This document shows positions 1 through 9,327 of a DNA stretch of 64,000 bases, one piece after another; the first letter of the stretch is position 1, and each line of letters opens with the position of its first letter. Position numbers and translations under genes: made by a program. The stretch spans positions 372,001 to 436,000 of the forward strand of contig NZ_JAUQSY010000004.1 of assembly GCF_030580865.1 (NCBI RefSeq). The letters run 5' to 3'. The notes under the pieces are model-generated. The model had not been told where the DNA came from and did no database searches. It worked only from the letters and a program-made list of their open reading frames with translations. This stretch comes from Hymenobacter aranciens. Its GTDB lineage: Bacteria; Bacteroidota; Bacteroidia; Cytophagales; Hymenobacteraceae.

Positions 1-158
<158 letters not shown>

Positions 159-183
159 TTCCTTATTTCTGTCTTTCTGAGCT

Positions 184-1431
184 ATGACTCGCACCACTAT
201 TTCCATCGGCCTTTTCGGTTTCGGCTGCGTGGGCCAGGGCCTGCACGAAGTGCTGGAACGCACGCCCGGCCTGCGCGCCCGCATTGCCCGCATCGGCGTG
301 AAAAACCGCACGAAAGCCCGTGCGCTGCCCGCCGAATATTTCTCCTTTGACCGCGACGATTTGCTGTACGACCCGGCGGTGAACGTCATCGTGGAGCTGA
401 TTGACGACGCCGACGAAGCCTACCAGATTGTGAAAACCGCCCTGCACCTGGGCAAAGCCGTGGTGACGGCCAACAAGAAAATGCTGGCCGAACACCTCCC
501 CGAACTCATTGCCCTGCAACGCAGTACCGGTACCCCGCTGCTCTACGAGGCCGCCGCCTGCGCCAGCCTGCCCGTCATCCGCAACCTGGAGGAATATTAC
601 GACACCGACCTGCTCGATTCGGTGGAAGGCATCATCAACGGCTCGACCAACTACATCCTCACCGCGATGCACCGCGACGCGCTGCCCTTTGCCGAAGCCC
701 TGGCCCGAGCGCAGGCGCTGGGTTTTGCTGAAAGCAACCCCGCCCTCGACGTACAGGGCCTCGACGCCCGCAACAAGCTGGTACTGCTGCTGGCGCACGC
801 CTTCGGGCTGGTAGTAGGACCAGAAGAATTGCTGACTGTGGGCATCGACAACATCAGCCCCCTGGCCGCCGCCTACGCCCGCGAGCGTGGCCTCACTCTC
901 AAGCTGCTGGCCGAGGCCCGCCGCCTGCCCGATGGCGGCATTGCCGCAGCCGTGCTGCCCGCGCTGCTGGCCCCCGAACACGAGTTGGCCCGCGTGCAGG
1001 ACGAATACAACGGCCTCATCACCCAGAGCGGCTTTGCTGACCGGCAGTTTTTCCTGGGGCGCGGGGCCGGGGCTTTTCCCACCGCCTCAGCCGTGCTCAG
1101 CGACCTCTCGGCCCTCACCTACGGCTATCGCTACGAGTACAAAAAGCTGCACCAGAATCAAGCGCTGGCGCTGCGACCCGAGGCTACAGAACTAGATGTG
1201 CTGGTGACCTACACTAATGGACAATCATCATTAATCGAGGATTTTACGCAGGTTCACGAGCAGTTTCACTCCCGCATGCAGGGGCACTACCTCACGGGCA
1301 CCATCGGACTAGCGCAGCTGGCCGGCGCGGTGTGGCTGCGGGCGCCGGGCGTGAGCGTGGTGCGGCTGCCGGGCGCTTTGCGAGAGGTACTTGCAGCGGC
1401 TTCCGAGCTCACGGAACTGACCACCCGATAA
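184..1431 (+). CDS. hom: homoserine dehydrogenase
   Basis: This enzyme reduces aspartate semialdehyde to homoserine with NAD(P)H, the branch point to threonine and methionine. The 415-residue protein opens with a Rossmann fingerprint GFGCVG at residues 12-17. It also has the family block GIINGSTNYIL and the catalytic-region block AESNP...GLDARNK, with the expected Glu, Asp and Lys. It is a stand-alone enzyme without a fused aspartokinase, and I see no clear ACT domain in the last 90 residues. The upstream neighbour is a Cys/Met PLP enzyme 25 bp away on the same strand, so the two probably form a methionine operon. The ATG at 184 is preceded by no strong Shine-Dalgarno sequence, as is usual in Bacteroidota. 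Confidence 0.93.
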   Translation: MTRTTISIGLFGFGCVGQGLHEVLERTPGLRARIARIGVKNRTKARALPAEYFSFDRDDLLYDPAVNVIVELIDDADEAYQIVKTALHLGKAVVTANKKMLAEHLPELIALQRSTGTPLLYEAAACASLPVIRNLEEYYDTDLLDSVEGIINGSTNYILTAMHRDALPFAEALARAQALGFAESNPALDVQGLDARNKLVLLLAHAFGLVVGPEELLTVGIDNISPLAAAYARERGLTLKLLAEARRLPDGGIAAAVLPALLAPEHELARVQDEYNGLITQSGFADRQFFLGRGAGAFPTASAVLSDLSALTYGYRYEYKKLHQNQALALRPEATELDVLVTYTNGQSSLIEDFTQVHEQFHSRMQGHYLTGTIGLAQLAGAVWLRAPGVSVVRLPGALREVLAAASELTELTTR

Positions 1432-1433
1432 CA

Positions 1434-1468
1434 AAAAAGTCCCGCGTCAGTAATGACACGGGGCTTTT
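1434..1468. terminator. bidirectional intrinsic terminator between hom and the XRE gene
   Basis: An A-rich left arm (aaaagtcccgcgtca) and a T-ending right arm (tgacacggggctttt) pair across a GTAA loop with one or two mismatches. It lies between convergent genes and can serve both strands. Confidence 0.75.
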
Positions 1469-1485
1469 GGCGGTACCAGTCCGTG

Positions 1486-2280
1486 CTACATTTCTTCTTC
1501 GAGCAGTTGCATCACCTCGCGCATCGAGCCGTGCTTCACGGTACTTTTGAGCTTGTTGATGTATGTGCGCAGCTTTTGTACTTCCTCGTGTGGGTCGCGC
1601 ACGACAGTGCCCAGCAGGTAGTCGGTACTTACGCCGTAGAACCTGGCAATTGCCACCAGCTGGTGGTACGTGGGGTTCGAGCGGTTGTTCTCAATCAGGG
1701 AAATCCGGCTGTTGTCGGTGCCCAGCACTTCGGCTATTTCGGAGGCCGTAAAGCCGCCCGCCTTGCGCAGGTGCGTCAACCGCTGGTTCAATTCTTTGAA
1801 AATGCGTGTGCCGTAGGGCTGTGGGTCAGCCAAGGGCGAATTGTCCAAGATTTGCAGATAGGGTGCAGCGGCTTCTGCGTCGAGGTGGCCACCAAGGGCC
1901 GCCACCAGCTTCTCCCATTCTACCTTGCGCAGTGGAGCCCGCCCATTCTCCCACAAGGTAATACGGTTGTACGGCAGGCCTAGCTTCTGAAAGAGTCCAT
2001 TTTGGGTGAGGCCAGCGCGCTGGCGGCCTTCTTTAAGTAGCGTGCCCAGAGCCCGGCTCTCGGGCGTGGTCACGATAGCCTGAGTGGACAAGGCATCAAA
2101 GCCATCCTGGGGCAAGCGCCTGGCCAGCCTGGCAATATCACCGGCCAGCGGCTCGGTGGCGCCGGTGGTCCACTGCTGTACCCGCTCCGGCGGGAAGCCC
2201 GTGAGTGGGGCAAATTCTTCAAGAGTTAAACTTCGGCGCTCGGCCGCAGTATCCAGGAGTTTCTGAAAAGGGGTTTTCAT
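1486..2280 (-). CDS. XRE-family transcriptional regulator with three HTH modules
   Basis: This is a cytoplasmic DNA-binding protein of 264 residues. Three successive Cro/C1-type helix-turn-helix units can be read. The first is around residues 15-58 (LTLEEFAPLTGFPPERVQQW). The second is around 78-125 (AGLTQNGLFQKLGLPYNRI, then LWENGRAP). The third is around 162-212 (FTASEIAEVLGTDNSRISL, then IENNRSNPT, then STDYLLG). The second and third are canonical and the first is degenerate. Most XRE proteins have one such domain. The end (VQKLRTYINKLKS) may be a short oligomerisation helix. It converges on hom across a shared terminator and faces a 700-bp gap at its start. Its target is unknown; autoregulation is possible. 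Confidence 0.85.
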   Translation of the reverse strand: MKTPFQKLLDTAAERRSLTLEEFAPLTGFPPERVQQWTTGATEPLAGDIARLARRLPQDGFDALSTQAIVTTPESRALGTLLKEGRQRAGLTQNGLFQKLGLPYNRITLWENGRAPLRKVEWEKLVAALGGHLDAEAAAPYLQILDNSPLADPQPYGTRIFKELNQRLTHLRKAGGFTASEIAEVLGTDNSRISLIENNRSNPTYHQLVAIARFYGVSTDYLLGTVVRDPHEEVQKLRTYINKLKSTVKHGSMREVMQLLEEEM

Positions 2281-2370
2281 GAGGGCGTGTGGATTCGTTA
2301 AGATTGTCGCATCGGCAGGGAAGGGTGAGTCGGGCCATAAAACCCTGGTTATTACCGTTTAGCTTGCAAG

Positions 2371-2400
2371 TTTATGAAATAAATAGCAAAAATATTTTTG
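2371..2400 (+). promoter_or_regulatory. candidate Bacteroidota promoter (TTTA-N18-TATTTTTG)
   Basis: TATTTTTG at 2393-2400 fits the TAnnTTTG -7 box. TTTA at 2371-2374 lies 18 bp upstream in an unusually AT-rich stretch. It points rightwards, away from the XRE gene, and no ORF follows for 580 bp. Confidence 0.4.
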
Positions 2401-2404
2401 AGCA

Positions 2405-2503
2405 CGCACAATCAGTAAGCTTCTTCGCATAAGCAGTCTTCCATCATTAGTTACCCATCGCCCCCAGATAACCAGCCGGTCGTCTGGGGGCGGTATTGTT
2501 TTC
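2405..2503 (+). ncRNA. candidate small RNA ending in a GC-rich hairpin
   Basis: A possible transcript of about 95 nt starts just after the promoter at 2371-2400. It ends at the hairpin formed by cgcccccaga (2459-2468) and tctgggggcg (2483-2492), which is followed by the U-rich tattgtttt. No reading frame is present, and I do not recognise a known RNA family. The call rests only on promoter plus terminator geometry. Confidence 0.3.
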
Positions 2504-2981
2504 TGGCATTTCTACCGAAACGCTTGCCACTTTCAAAAAAGCCCTATATTGCGGCCGCTTTTCAACGGGCGCCAGCGGGCTTTTACCGGCCATAACGCGG
2601 CGTTGACTGGCTAATTAGATAAACTCAGTGCCGGCACCCCCCTACTCCGGCAGAGCCTTTGGCAGCTTCGGCTGCCGGCCAGGCATTAGCAGCCTGGCCT
2701 TATTGTCGAGTGCGCCGCCGGCTTCCGGCGCGGACTTGCCCCTGCTCTGCGTTCCCGGTACGCGGCTGCTGCGGCAGCCACGGTGAAGCCTGCTAACCGG
2801 CAGGCTGGCTTTCCCTCCAATTTCTGACTGTTGCCCCGGCTGCTGTTGAAGCGCTGTTGGCTTCGTGCGTTTTCGGCAATCGCCGCGCGAGCTGGCGGCG
2901 CGTGCAATCCACTGATTTTCAATCTACACGTCCCATCTGCAATTTTCTTTTACCCATCACCTTTTTCTCAACTTTCACCCT
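2504..2981. other. gene-free region upstream of the amine oxidase
   Basis: There are about 480 bp of GC-rich sequence with several short local palindromes (for example gcagcttcggctgc near 2661-2674, and gcc/ggc-rich runs at 2710-2800). The only open frames are short, with no credible protein features. It presumably holds the promoter of the gene at 2982; I could not fix a -7 box with confidence. Confidence 0.4.
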
Positions 2982-4718
2982 ATGAATCTCGACGTTGCCA
3001 TCATTGGCGGGGGCGTTTCGGGCGCCTACAGCGCCTGGCGCCTCCAACAGGAAAACAGCGGCAAGGCCCGCATCGCCTTGTTCGAATACAGCGACCGCAT
3101 TGGCGGGCGGCTCTACACGGTCACCATCCCGGGCCTACCCCACGTGAAAGCCGAAGTGGGCGGCATGCGCTACATCCCCAGCCAGCACCTGATGGTGGCC
3201 GACCTCATCGACCACCTCGGGCTGCCCAAGGCCAACTTCCCGATGGGCGCGCCCGCGCCGGTGGGCGCCAGCTGTAACATCTTCTACCTGCGCGGCAAAC
3301 ATCTGCGTATGCACGAGCTGGCCGACCCCGCCAAGGTGCCCTACAACCTGGCCTGGTCGGAGCGCGGCCTGGGGCCCACCAACCTGCAGGTGCAGGTGAT
3401 GAACACCATCTACCCCAAGATGAGCGACCTCAGCCTCTGCGACCTCATGAAAGTGAAGGCCTTCGATAAGCCGCTGTGGCGCTACGGCTTCTGGGATTTG
3501 ATGTACCGCACGCTCAGCAACGAGGGCTACCAGTTTATGAAAGACGCCGGCGGCTACGAGGCTAACGTGGCCAACGCCAGCGCCGTCACCCAGCTCCCGG
3601 CCACCGAATACAGCGACGAAACCGAGTTTCTGACCCTGCGCGACGGCTACGACCAGCTGCCCATCACGCTGGCCCGCGAGTTTAACGAGCTGTTTGCCGG
3701 CACCGTGCCGCGCGGCCAGCGCGTGCACATGAACCACCGGCTGGCCGAGATTGAAATCGGCAAGGGCGACTACCCGTACACGCTTTATTTTGAGCCGACT
3801 ATCACCACCGTTGGCGACGACAACCAGCGCCAGACCCTGCTGAAAACCAAGGCCGAGCGCGTGGTAGTGAAGGCCAAAAAAATCATTCTGGCCATGCCGC
3901 GCCGCTCGCTGGAGCTCATCAAGAGCAGCTTCTTCGAGGACAAGTGGCTGAAGGAAAATATCCCGTCAGTGCTCATTCAGAGTGCGTTCAAGCTCTTTCT
4001 GGCCTACGAGCGGCCCTGGTGGCGGGCGCTGGGCGTGGTTTCGGGCCGCGCCGTCACGGATTTGCCGGTGCGGCAAGTGTACTACTTCGGCACCGAGGGC
4101 GAGCAGCCCCACGGCCAGCCCAACCTGAACTCGCTGCTGATGGCCAGCTACAACGACATCAGCACGGTACCATTCTGGAAAGGCCTGGAGGACGGCGCAC
4201 CCTACCTAGGCTACCGCCCCGCCTGCCTCGACCCAGCCACCGACAACGTGATTCCGCCCATGGAATTCCAGGCCACCGATGAGATGGTGCAGGTAGCCAA
4301 CCGCCAGGTGGCCGAAGTGCACGCCCTGCCCGAAATCCCGATGCCGTATTCGGCTGTCTATCATAGCTGGAACGAGGACCCCTACGGCGGCGGCTGGCAC
4401 GAGTGGAAAGCCAACTACCGCCTCGACGAAATCATGTGCCGCATGCGCAAGCCGGTGGCTAGCGAGAACATCTTCATCGTGGGCGAGGCCTATTCCTACG
4501 GCCAGGGCTGGGTGGAAGGCGCCCTCGACACGGCCGAATCGATGCTCCAGGAATTCTTCAGCCTGAAATGGCCCGACTGGCTGGACGAAAGCTGCCAGCT
4601 GCTCCCCAACCCCTGCCCCGGCTGCGGCGACCTCGACGGCTGCATCCCCAGCAAGGATACGGCCGCCTCGCTCAGCTCGATAACGCCCAACTGCCAGGCG
4701 CCGCTGCCGATTAGCTAG
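2982..4718 (+). CDS. FAD-dependent amine oxidase / L-amino-acid-oxidase-like flavoprotein
   Basis: This protein probably oxidises an amine or amino acid to the imine or 2-oxo acid, with FAD and O2. It has 578 residues. The dinucleotide-binding motif IGGGVSGAYSA is at residues 8-18, followed by DRIGGRLY. The C-terminal FAD motif (GEAYSYGQGWVEGALDTAE, about residues 500-520) is the amino_oxidase-family signature. GGGWHEWKANY resembles the active-site aromatic region of flavin monoamine oxidases. No signal peptide is seen. The last 45 residues hold five cysteines, including CPGC, which could bind a metal and is not standard for the family. The next gene is a 2-oxo acid decarboxylase, so an amino acid to 2-oxo acid to aldehyde route is a plausible inference. 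The substrate cannot be read from the sequence. Confidence 0.8.
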   Translation: MNLDVAIIGGGVSGAYSAWRLQQENSGKARIALFEYSDRIGGRLYTVTIPGLPHVKAEVGGMRYIPSQHLMVADLIDHLGLPKANFPMGAPAPVGASCNIFYLRGKHLRMHELADPAKVPYNLAWSERGLGPTNLQVQVMNTIYPKMSDLSLCDLMKVKAFDKPLWRYGFWDLMYRTLSNEGYQFMKDAGGYEANVANASAVTQLPATEYSDETEFLTLRDGYDQLPITLAREFNELFAGTVPRGQRVHMNHRLAEIEIGKGDYPYTLYFEPTITTVGDDNQRQTLLKTKAERVVVKAKKIILAMPRRSLELIKSSFFEDKWLKENIPSVLIQSAFKLFLAYERPWWRALGVVSGRAVTDLPVRQVYYFGTEGEQPHGQPNLNSLLMASYNDISTVPFWKGLEDGAPYLGYRPACLDPATDNVIPPMEFQATDEMVQVANRQVAEVHALPEIPMPYSAVYHSWNEDPYGGGWHEWKANYRLDEIMCRMRKPVASENIFIVGEAYSYGQGWVEGALDTAESMLQEFFSLKWPDWLDESCQLLPNPCPGCGDLDGCIPSKDTAASLSSITPNCQAPLPIS

Positions 4719-4719
4719 G

Positions 4720-4852
4720 ACAGTAGGACAGAAAGAACGTCATGCTGAGCGCAGCGAAGCATCTCGCGTGCAGCAGTAATCCCAGTCGGTAGAAATTACT
4801 ACCACAGGCGAGATGCTTCGCTGCGCTCTGCATGACGTTCTTTCTGTACTGT
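4720..4852. repeat. dispersed palindrome, CATGCTGAGCGCAGCGAAG family, copy 1
   Basis: Near-perfect inverted arms of about 45 bp (4720-4767 and 4808-4852) carry the core catgctgagcgcagcgaag around a 40-bp centre. The same core occurs at 32829 and 39302. The right arm runs up to the start of the decarboxylase gene, and a spurious upstream start of that gene lies inside it. Confidence 0.85.
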
Positions 4853-4888
4853 TGTTCAAAACAAGACTCACCTTATCATCTGCTTTTT

Positions 4889-6622
4889 ATGCCTAATACC
4901 GTCACCGTTTCCGAATACATCATCACCCGCCTCAAGCAGCTTGGGCTGGAACACATGTTTGCCGTGCCGGGCGACTACGCCGGGCCATTTTTGACCACGC
5001 TCGATGAAGAAGGCAGCATTGCCCGAATTCCGAATATCAACGAGTTAGGCTCCGGCTACGCGGCCGATGGCTACGCCCGCTTCCGGGGCATCGGGGCGGC
5101 CTGCGTGCAGTATGGCGTGGGCACGTTCAGTTTGCTTAATTGCACGGCCGGCTCCTTTGTGGAGCGCGCGCCGGTGGTCGTGATTTCGGCCAGCCCTAAA
5201 ACCAGCGACCGCCAGCTGGAAGAAAGCCAGAGCATTCTCTTCCACCACAGTACGGGCCACCTGCGGGCCGACCAGCAGGTGTTTGCCAACGTCACGGTGG
5301 CTTCCGAAATCATCGACAACCCTGACACCGCACCCGCCCAGATTGACTACGCCCTGACGGCCATGCTCACGCAGCGGCGGCCTATCTATCTGGAGGTTAT
5401 CAATGACGTGTGGGCGGCCGTCTGCGCCGCCCCGGTAGGCAAGCTGGCGGCAGCCACGCCCACCAGCGACCCTAAGGCGCTGGCCGGCATCATCGACGCG
5501 GCCTTTCAGCGCATCCAGGCGGCTAAGCAGCCGGTGCTGTGGGCGGGTGTCGAAATCCAACGCTATGGTTTGCAGGATGCTTTGCAGGAGCTGGTGGATG
5601 CCAGTGGCCTACCCTTCACCACCACCAGCGTGGGCAAAACAGTGCTCGACGAAAGCCAGCCCGCCTTCATCGGCACCTACGCGGGGCCGGCCTCGCCCGC
5701 CCTCACCCGCCAGATGATGCTGGAGTGCGATTGCCCCGTCGCGCTGGGCGCCATCATCACCGACGACTACCTCGACATCATGAAGGCTTCTTACGGCCAG
5801 ATGATTGTGGTGAATGACGAGCAGGCCCGCATCGGTCTGCAGCCCTTTGGTCGCGTGGCCATGGGCGACTTCCTGACCGGCCTAGCGGCGCGGTTCCGGG
5901 CAGCCGGGGCGCCCCCGGCCCGCAAGCGGCCCAAGGTGAAGCCCGACCCGGAGCCAGTGTACAAAGACAACAGCGAGCTGACGTACAACATCTTTTACGC
6001 CGAGCTGAGCAAATTCCTGGTCAAGCAGAAACTGCTGAACGACATGGTACTGGTGCTGGGCGAAAGCACCTCGCTCTACGTGTTCGGCAACCTGATGGGC
6101 CTGCCGCGCAACAGCTTCGTGGCGCAGGCGGCCTGGGGCTCGCTAGGCCACGAAACGGGCTGCGCGCTGGGCGTGGCGCTGGGCAGCGGCAAGCGCCCCT
6201 TCGTGGTGGCGGGCGACGGCGGCTTCATGATGATTTGCCAGGAAATTTCGAGCCTGGTGCGCCAGCGCAGCAATGCCGTAGTGTTCGTAATGAGCAACAA
6301 AGGCTACGCCATCGAGCAGGCTTTCGTGGACATCAACGCCTTCAAGCCTGGCCAGGAGTTCGCGGCTTTCGACATGCTGCCGACCTGGGATTATCTGGCG
6401 CTGGCCAAGGCTTTCGGGGCGCGGGGCTACCGCGCCGGCACCGTGCAGGAGCTGCAGAAAGTGCTGGCCGACGTGAACGGCCTTACCGATGTGCCCGCGC
6501 TGGTGGAAATCGTCATACCGCCGCATGATTTGGCCCCGCAGCTGGCCCGGCTGGCGGGCGCGCCGGCGGCCACGGAGTCGCGCGAGCAGCACAGGCTGGC
6601 GTTGAAGGCACTGACGGCGTAG
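4889..6622 (+). CDS. thiamine-diphosphate-dependent 2-oxo acid decarboxylase (pyruvate/indolepyruvate decarboxylase family)
   Basis: It non-oxidatively decarboxylates a 2-oxo acid to an aldehyde. From the ATG at 4889 the protein has 577 residues, a usual length. An earlier in-frame ATG at 4832 lies inside the repeat and is rejected. Visible active-site elements match pyruvate decarboxylase: AVPGDY (Asp), NELGSGYAADGYA (the Glu that activates TPP), FHHSTG (His-His pair), the TPP/Mg motif GDGG...NKGY, and the Glu in NKGYAIEQ. All key residues are kept, so the enzyme should be active. Together with the upstream amine oxidase it could turn an aromatic or branched amino acid into an aldehyde, for example Trp via indolepyruvate, but this is inference. 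Confidence 0.88.
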   Translation: MPNTVTVSEYIITRLKQLGLEHMFAVPGDYAGPFLTTLDEEGSIARIPNINELGSGYAADGYARFRGIGAACVQYGVGTFSLLNCTAGSFVERAPVVVISASPKTSDRQLEESQSILFHHSTGHLRADQQVFANVTVASEIIDNPDTAPAQIDYALTAMLTQRRPIYLEVINDVWAAVCAAPVGKLAAATPTSDPKALAGIIDAAFQRIQAAKQPVLWAGVEIQRYGLQDALQELVDASGLPFTTTSVGKTVLDESQPAFIGTYAGPASPALTRQMMLECDCPVALGAIITDDYLDIMKASYGQMIVVNDEQARIGLQPFGRVAMGDFLTGLAARFRAAGAPPARKRPKVKPDPEPVYKDNSELTYNIFYAELSKFLVKQKLLNDMVLVLGESTSLYVFGNLMGLPRNSFVAQAAWGSLGHETGCALGVALGSGKRPFVVAGDGGFMMICQEISSLVRQRSNAVVFVMSNKGYAIEQAFVDINAFKPGQEFAAFDMLPTWDYLALAKAFGARGYRAGTVQELQKVLADVNGLTDVPALVEIVIPPHDLAPQLARLAGAPAATESREQHRLALKALTA

Positions 6623-6758
6623 CCTCACCCCCCGACCCCCCATCCGAGGGAGAGTCAAACATCAGAAAAAAAGGCCACTGCATGTGCAGTGGCCTTTTTG
6701 CTTTGAGCGCCGAACCGGTGCCATCTCTCTTTTGGAGAGGGGGTCAGGGGGTGAGGTC
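6622..6758. repeat. imperfect palindrome, CCTCACCCCC-type (G/C-tract family), copy 1
   Basis: cctcaccccccgaccccc at 6624-6641 is the reverse complement, with small changes, of the ggggtcagggggtgagg stretch at 6737-6756. The arms flank a strong terminator. Related arms occur at 18155-18272 and 56437-56612. Confidence 0.7.
6666..6700. terminator. bidirectional intrinsic terminator
   Basis: A perfect 15-bp stem, aaaaaggccactgca / tgcagtggccttttt, with a 2-nt loop lies between the convergent decarboxylase and receptor genes. Confidence 0.92.
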
Positions 6759-6764
6759 CCGCCG

Positions 6765-9251
6765 CTAGAACTTCACCCCCACCGAAGCCAGGAAATTGCG
6801 CGTGGCCTGCGGGAAATACCAGTTGAACGTATCCAGCCCGCCGCTGGCGCCGAGGTAGCTGTAGGTATAGCCGTTGGCCACGTACTCCTTGTTCAGCAGG
6901 TTATTGACCAGCAAGCCCAACTCAATTTCCTTCACGAATCTGGGCTGAATGGCGTAGCGCAGACGCAAGTCCAGCACCTCGTAGCCGGCGATGCGGCGGC
7001 GGTCGTTCTGCGAGTTGTCGAGGTACTGCTGGCTTACGGTTTTGAGGAGCAGGGCTAGGCGCAGGCCTTTTACGGGCTGGCCTTCCAGGGTGTGGGCCGA
7101 TACCACGGCCGGGGAGTAGGAAATGGTGCTGGTGCGCGGGGCTTCCACTACTGGGTTGTAGTCGGCATCGTAGCTCACGCCCTGGTAGTCGAGAATGCGG
7201 TTCTGGCTCAGGGTGAGGGTGGTGCTGAGGCTGATTTTGTCGTTGGCCGACACGAAGCCGGTGAGCTCGACGCCGCGGCGGTAGCTGCGGGCCACGTTGG
7301 TGCGCAGGGCGGTGCCCACGTCGTTGAGCTGGCCGGTGGCCACGAGCTGGTTTTGGTAGCTCATGTAGAAGCCGTTGGCTTCGAGACGCAGGGCGGTATT
7401 GGGGCCGAAGAAGGTGAGGTCGGCGCGGGTGAAGCGGTAGCCGCCCTCCCAGTCTTCGAGGCGCTCGGCTTTGGCGCCGGTGTCGCCAGCGGGGCGGTCG
7501 GTGAAGTCGGCGCGCACGGGCTCGCGCTGGCCCACGGCAAAGCTGGCGTAGAGCTGCTGGCCGGTGCCCAGGGCCAAGGTAGCGCCGGCTTTGGGGTTGA
7601 AAAAGGTGTAGCTGGCGCGGGTGGTCACGTCGTTCTGGTCATCCTCCACGCCGTCGATAGTGTATTCGATATGACGCACTTGCACGTCGCCGTAGAGTCC
7701 CAGCCGGGGCAGCACCTCGTAGGTGGTGCGCACGTAGGCGTTGTAGTCGGTTTTGCGGGCGTCGTTGAAGTAGTAGCGCTGGCGGATGCTGCTCGTGGAG
7801 GCGTACTGCGCCCAGATGATTTCGCCGTAGTGGTCGTTTTCGAAGCGGTTCCAGGCCCCGCCGATAGTGGCTTGCAGCTTGCGCGCGCCGGGCGGCTGGT
7901 AATTGAGCGCAAAAGTGCCGCCGTAGAAGTAGTTATCGAGCCACTTCTGGTCTACGAGGTTGGTGCGGGTGAGCGTGTCGCCGCCCAGTTCGACGTTGGG
8001 CAGGCCGTAATCGGCGAATTTGCGGCGGGCGCGGTAGCTTTCGTAGTAGCCGAAGCCGCGGGTGAGGTGCAGCGCGGCGCCGATGTTCCAGCTCTCGCCC
8101 AGGCCCTGCGAGAGGTGCAGCTGGTAGTGGTTTTGCTGGTAGTTATCGGTCTGGTTGTCGTAGGTGTAGTAGCTGTAGCGGCGGCCTTCCGACTCGACGC
8201 GGGCCGAGTCGCTTGAGCTTAACTCCCCGTTAGCCACGTAATTGCCCAGCAAGGCGCGGTTGCCGGTAATGGCTGGCTCGGGCACGCCGTTCCAGGCTTG
8301 GTAGGTGCGCTCGCGGCCCGAGAAGGTGATGAATTTCAGCAGCGTGTTCTTGCGCTGGTAGCCGGCGGCGAAGTAGTACGACTTCAAATCGGAGAAAGCC
8401 CGGTTCATGTAGCCGTCCGACTTGATGCGCGACAGGCGGCCGTCGAAGGTGAAGTATTTGCCCACCAGGCCAGTGCCGAACTGCACGGTGTTCTTCCAGG
8501 TGTTGAAGGAGCCGTAGCTGTTCTGAGTTTCGCCGTAAGCTTCGCGGCGGTTGTCGAGCGTGCTGATGTTGATGCTGGCCCCGAAGGCGGCGCCGCCGTT
8601 CTGGCTGGTGCCCACGCCGCGCTGCACCTGCAGCGAGTTCACGGACGAGGCCAGGTCGGGCACGTTCACCAGAAAGGAGCCGCGCGACTCGGCATCGTTC
8701 AGCGGAATCCCGTTGATAGTCATGTTGATGCCCGTGTTGCTGGTACCGCGAATGCGGATATCAGTGTAGCCCACGCCGGCCCCGGCGTCGGAGTTTACCA
8801 CCACGGAGGGCGTCTGGTCGAGCAGGTAGGGCAGGTCCTGGCCGAAGTTGCGCTTGGCAATATCCTGCTTGCCAAGGTTGGTGTAAGCGGTGGCGGTGCG
8901 GTCGCTGGCGCGCTGGGCCGTCACGAGGGCTTCGCCTGTCAGCACGCCGCCGGGCTGCAGGCGGGCGGCCAAGCGCTGGACTTCGGGCTGGCCCTGAATA
9001 GTTTGCATCAGCGCATCATAACCCAGGAAGGTGATGCGCAGCTCGTGCGGCCCGGCGGGCACGGCCGGGATGGTGAAGCCACCGGCGGCATCGGTGTTGC
9101 CGCTCACGGCGCCGTCGAGGAAAATGGTGGCGCCGGGCAGGGCCTCGCCGCTGCGGGCATCGGTGAGCGTGCCGGACACGGGGCCTTGCGCCCACGCCGG
9201 CGCGACAGCCAGCGCCCAGAGGCCGGCTCCCGCAAGGAGTACAGTTTTCAA
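6765..9251 (-). CDS. TonB-dependent outer-membrane receptor, probably for thiamine or a precursor
   Basis: This is an 828-residue outer-membrane transporter. A signal peptide (residues 1-21, ending APAWA) is followed by a carboxypeptidase-regulatory-like beta-sandwich domain (about 23-100, GTLTDARSGEALPGATIFL), a plug domain (about 115-225, LPYLLDQTPSVVVNSDAGAG and the RIRG motif) and a 22-strand barrel ending in the typical terminal Phe (VGVKF). The start codon is preceded by a TPP riboswitch at 9328-9412 on the same strand. That is the main reason to assign thiamine or thiamine-phosphate uptake: TPP would shut the gene off when vitamin is plentiful. No inner-membrane thiamine transporter or thi biosynthetic gene is adjacent. 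Confidence 0.9.
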   Translation of the reverse strand: MKTVLLAGAGLWALAVAPAWAQGPVSGTLTDARSGEALPGATIFLDGAVSGNTDAAGGFTIPAVPAGPHELRITFLGYDALMQTIQGQPEVQRLAARLQPGGVLTGEALVTAQRASDRTATAYTNLGKQDIAKRNFGQDLPYLLDQTPSVVVNSDAGAGVGYTDIRIRGTSNTGINMTINGIPLNDAESRGSFLVNVPDLASSVNSLQVQRGVGTSQNGGAAFGASINISTLDNRREAYGETQNSYGSFNTWKNTVQFGTGLVGKYFTFDGRLSRIKSDGYMNRAFSDLKSYYFAAGYQRKNTLLKFITFSGRERTYQAWNGVPEPAITGNRALLGNYVANGELSSSDSARVESEGRRYSYYTYDNQTDNYQQNHYQLHLSQGLGESWNIGAALHLTRGFGYYESYRARRKFADYGLPNVELGGDTLTRTNLVDQKWLDNYFYGGTFALNYQPPGARKLQATIGGAWNRFENDHYGEIIWAQYASTSSIRQRYYFNDARKTDYNAYVRTTYEVLPRLGLYGDVQVRHIEYTIDGVEDDQNDVTTRASYTFFNPKAGATLALGTGQQLYASFAVGQREPVRADFTDRPAGDTGAKAERLEDWEGGYRFTRADLTFFGPNTALRLEANGFYMSYQNQLVATGQLNDVGTALRTNVARSYRRGVELTGFVSANDKISLSTTLTLSQNRILDYQGVSYDADYNPVVEAPRTSTISYSPAVVSAHTLEGQPVKGLRLALLLKTVSQQYLDNSQNDRRRIAGYEVLDLRLRYAIQPRFVKEIELGLLVNNLLNKEYVANGYTYSYLGASGGLDTFNWYFPQATRNFLASVGVKF

Positions 9252-9327
9252 AAAAAGAATGGGTAAAAAATGGAACGCGCCGTCGCCCCAGGGGTCGGAG
9301 CGGCAGCGGAAACGTCCGCGGATTGTT

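Noticed and set aside
2686..2922. 78-residue minus-strand frame in the gap before the amine oxidase
   Set aside because: Ala/Arg-rich, no start context, no features; GC bias explains it.
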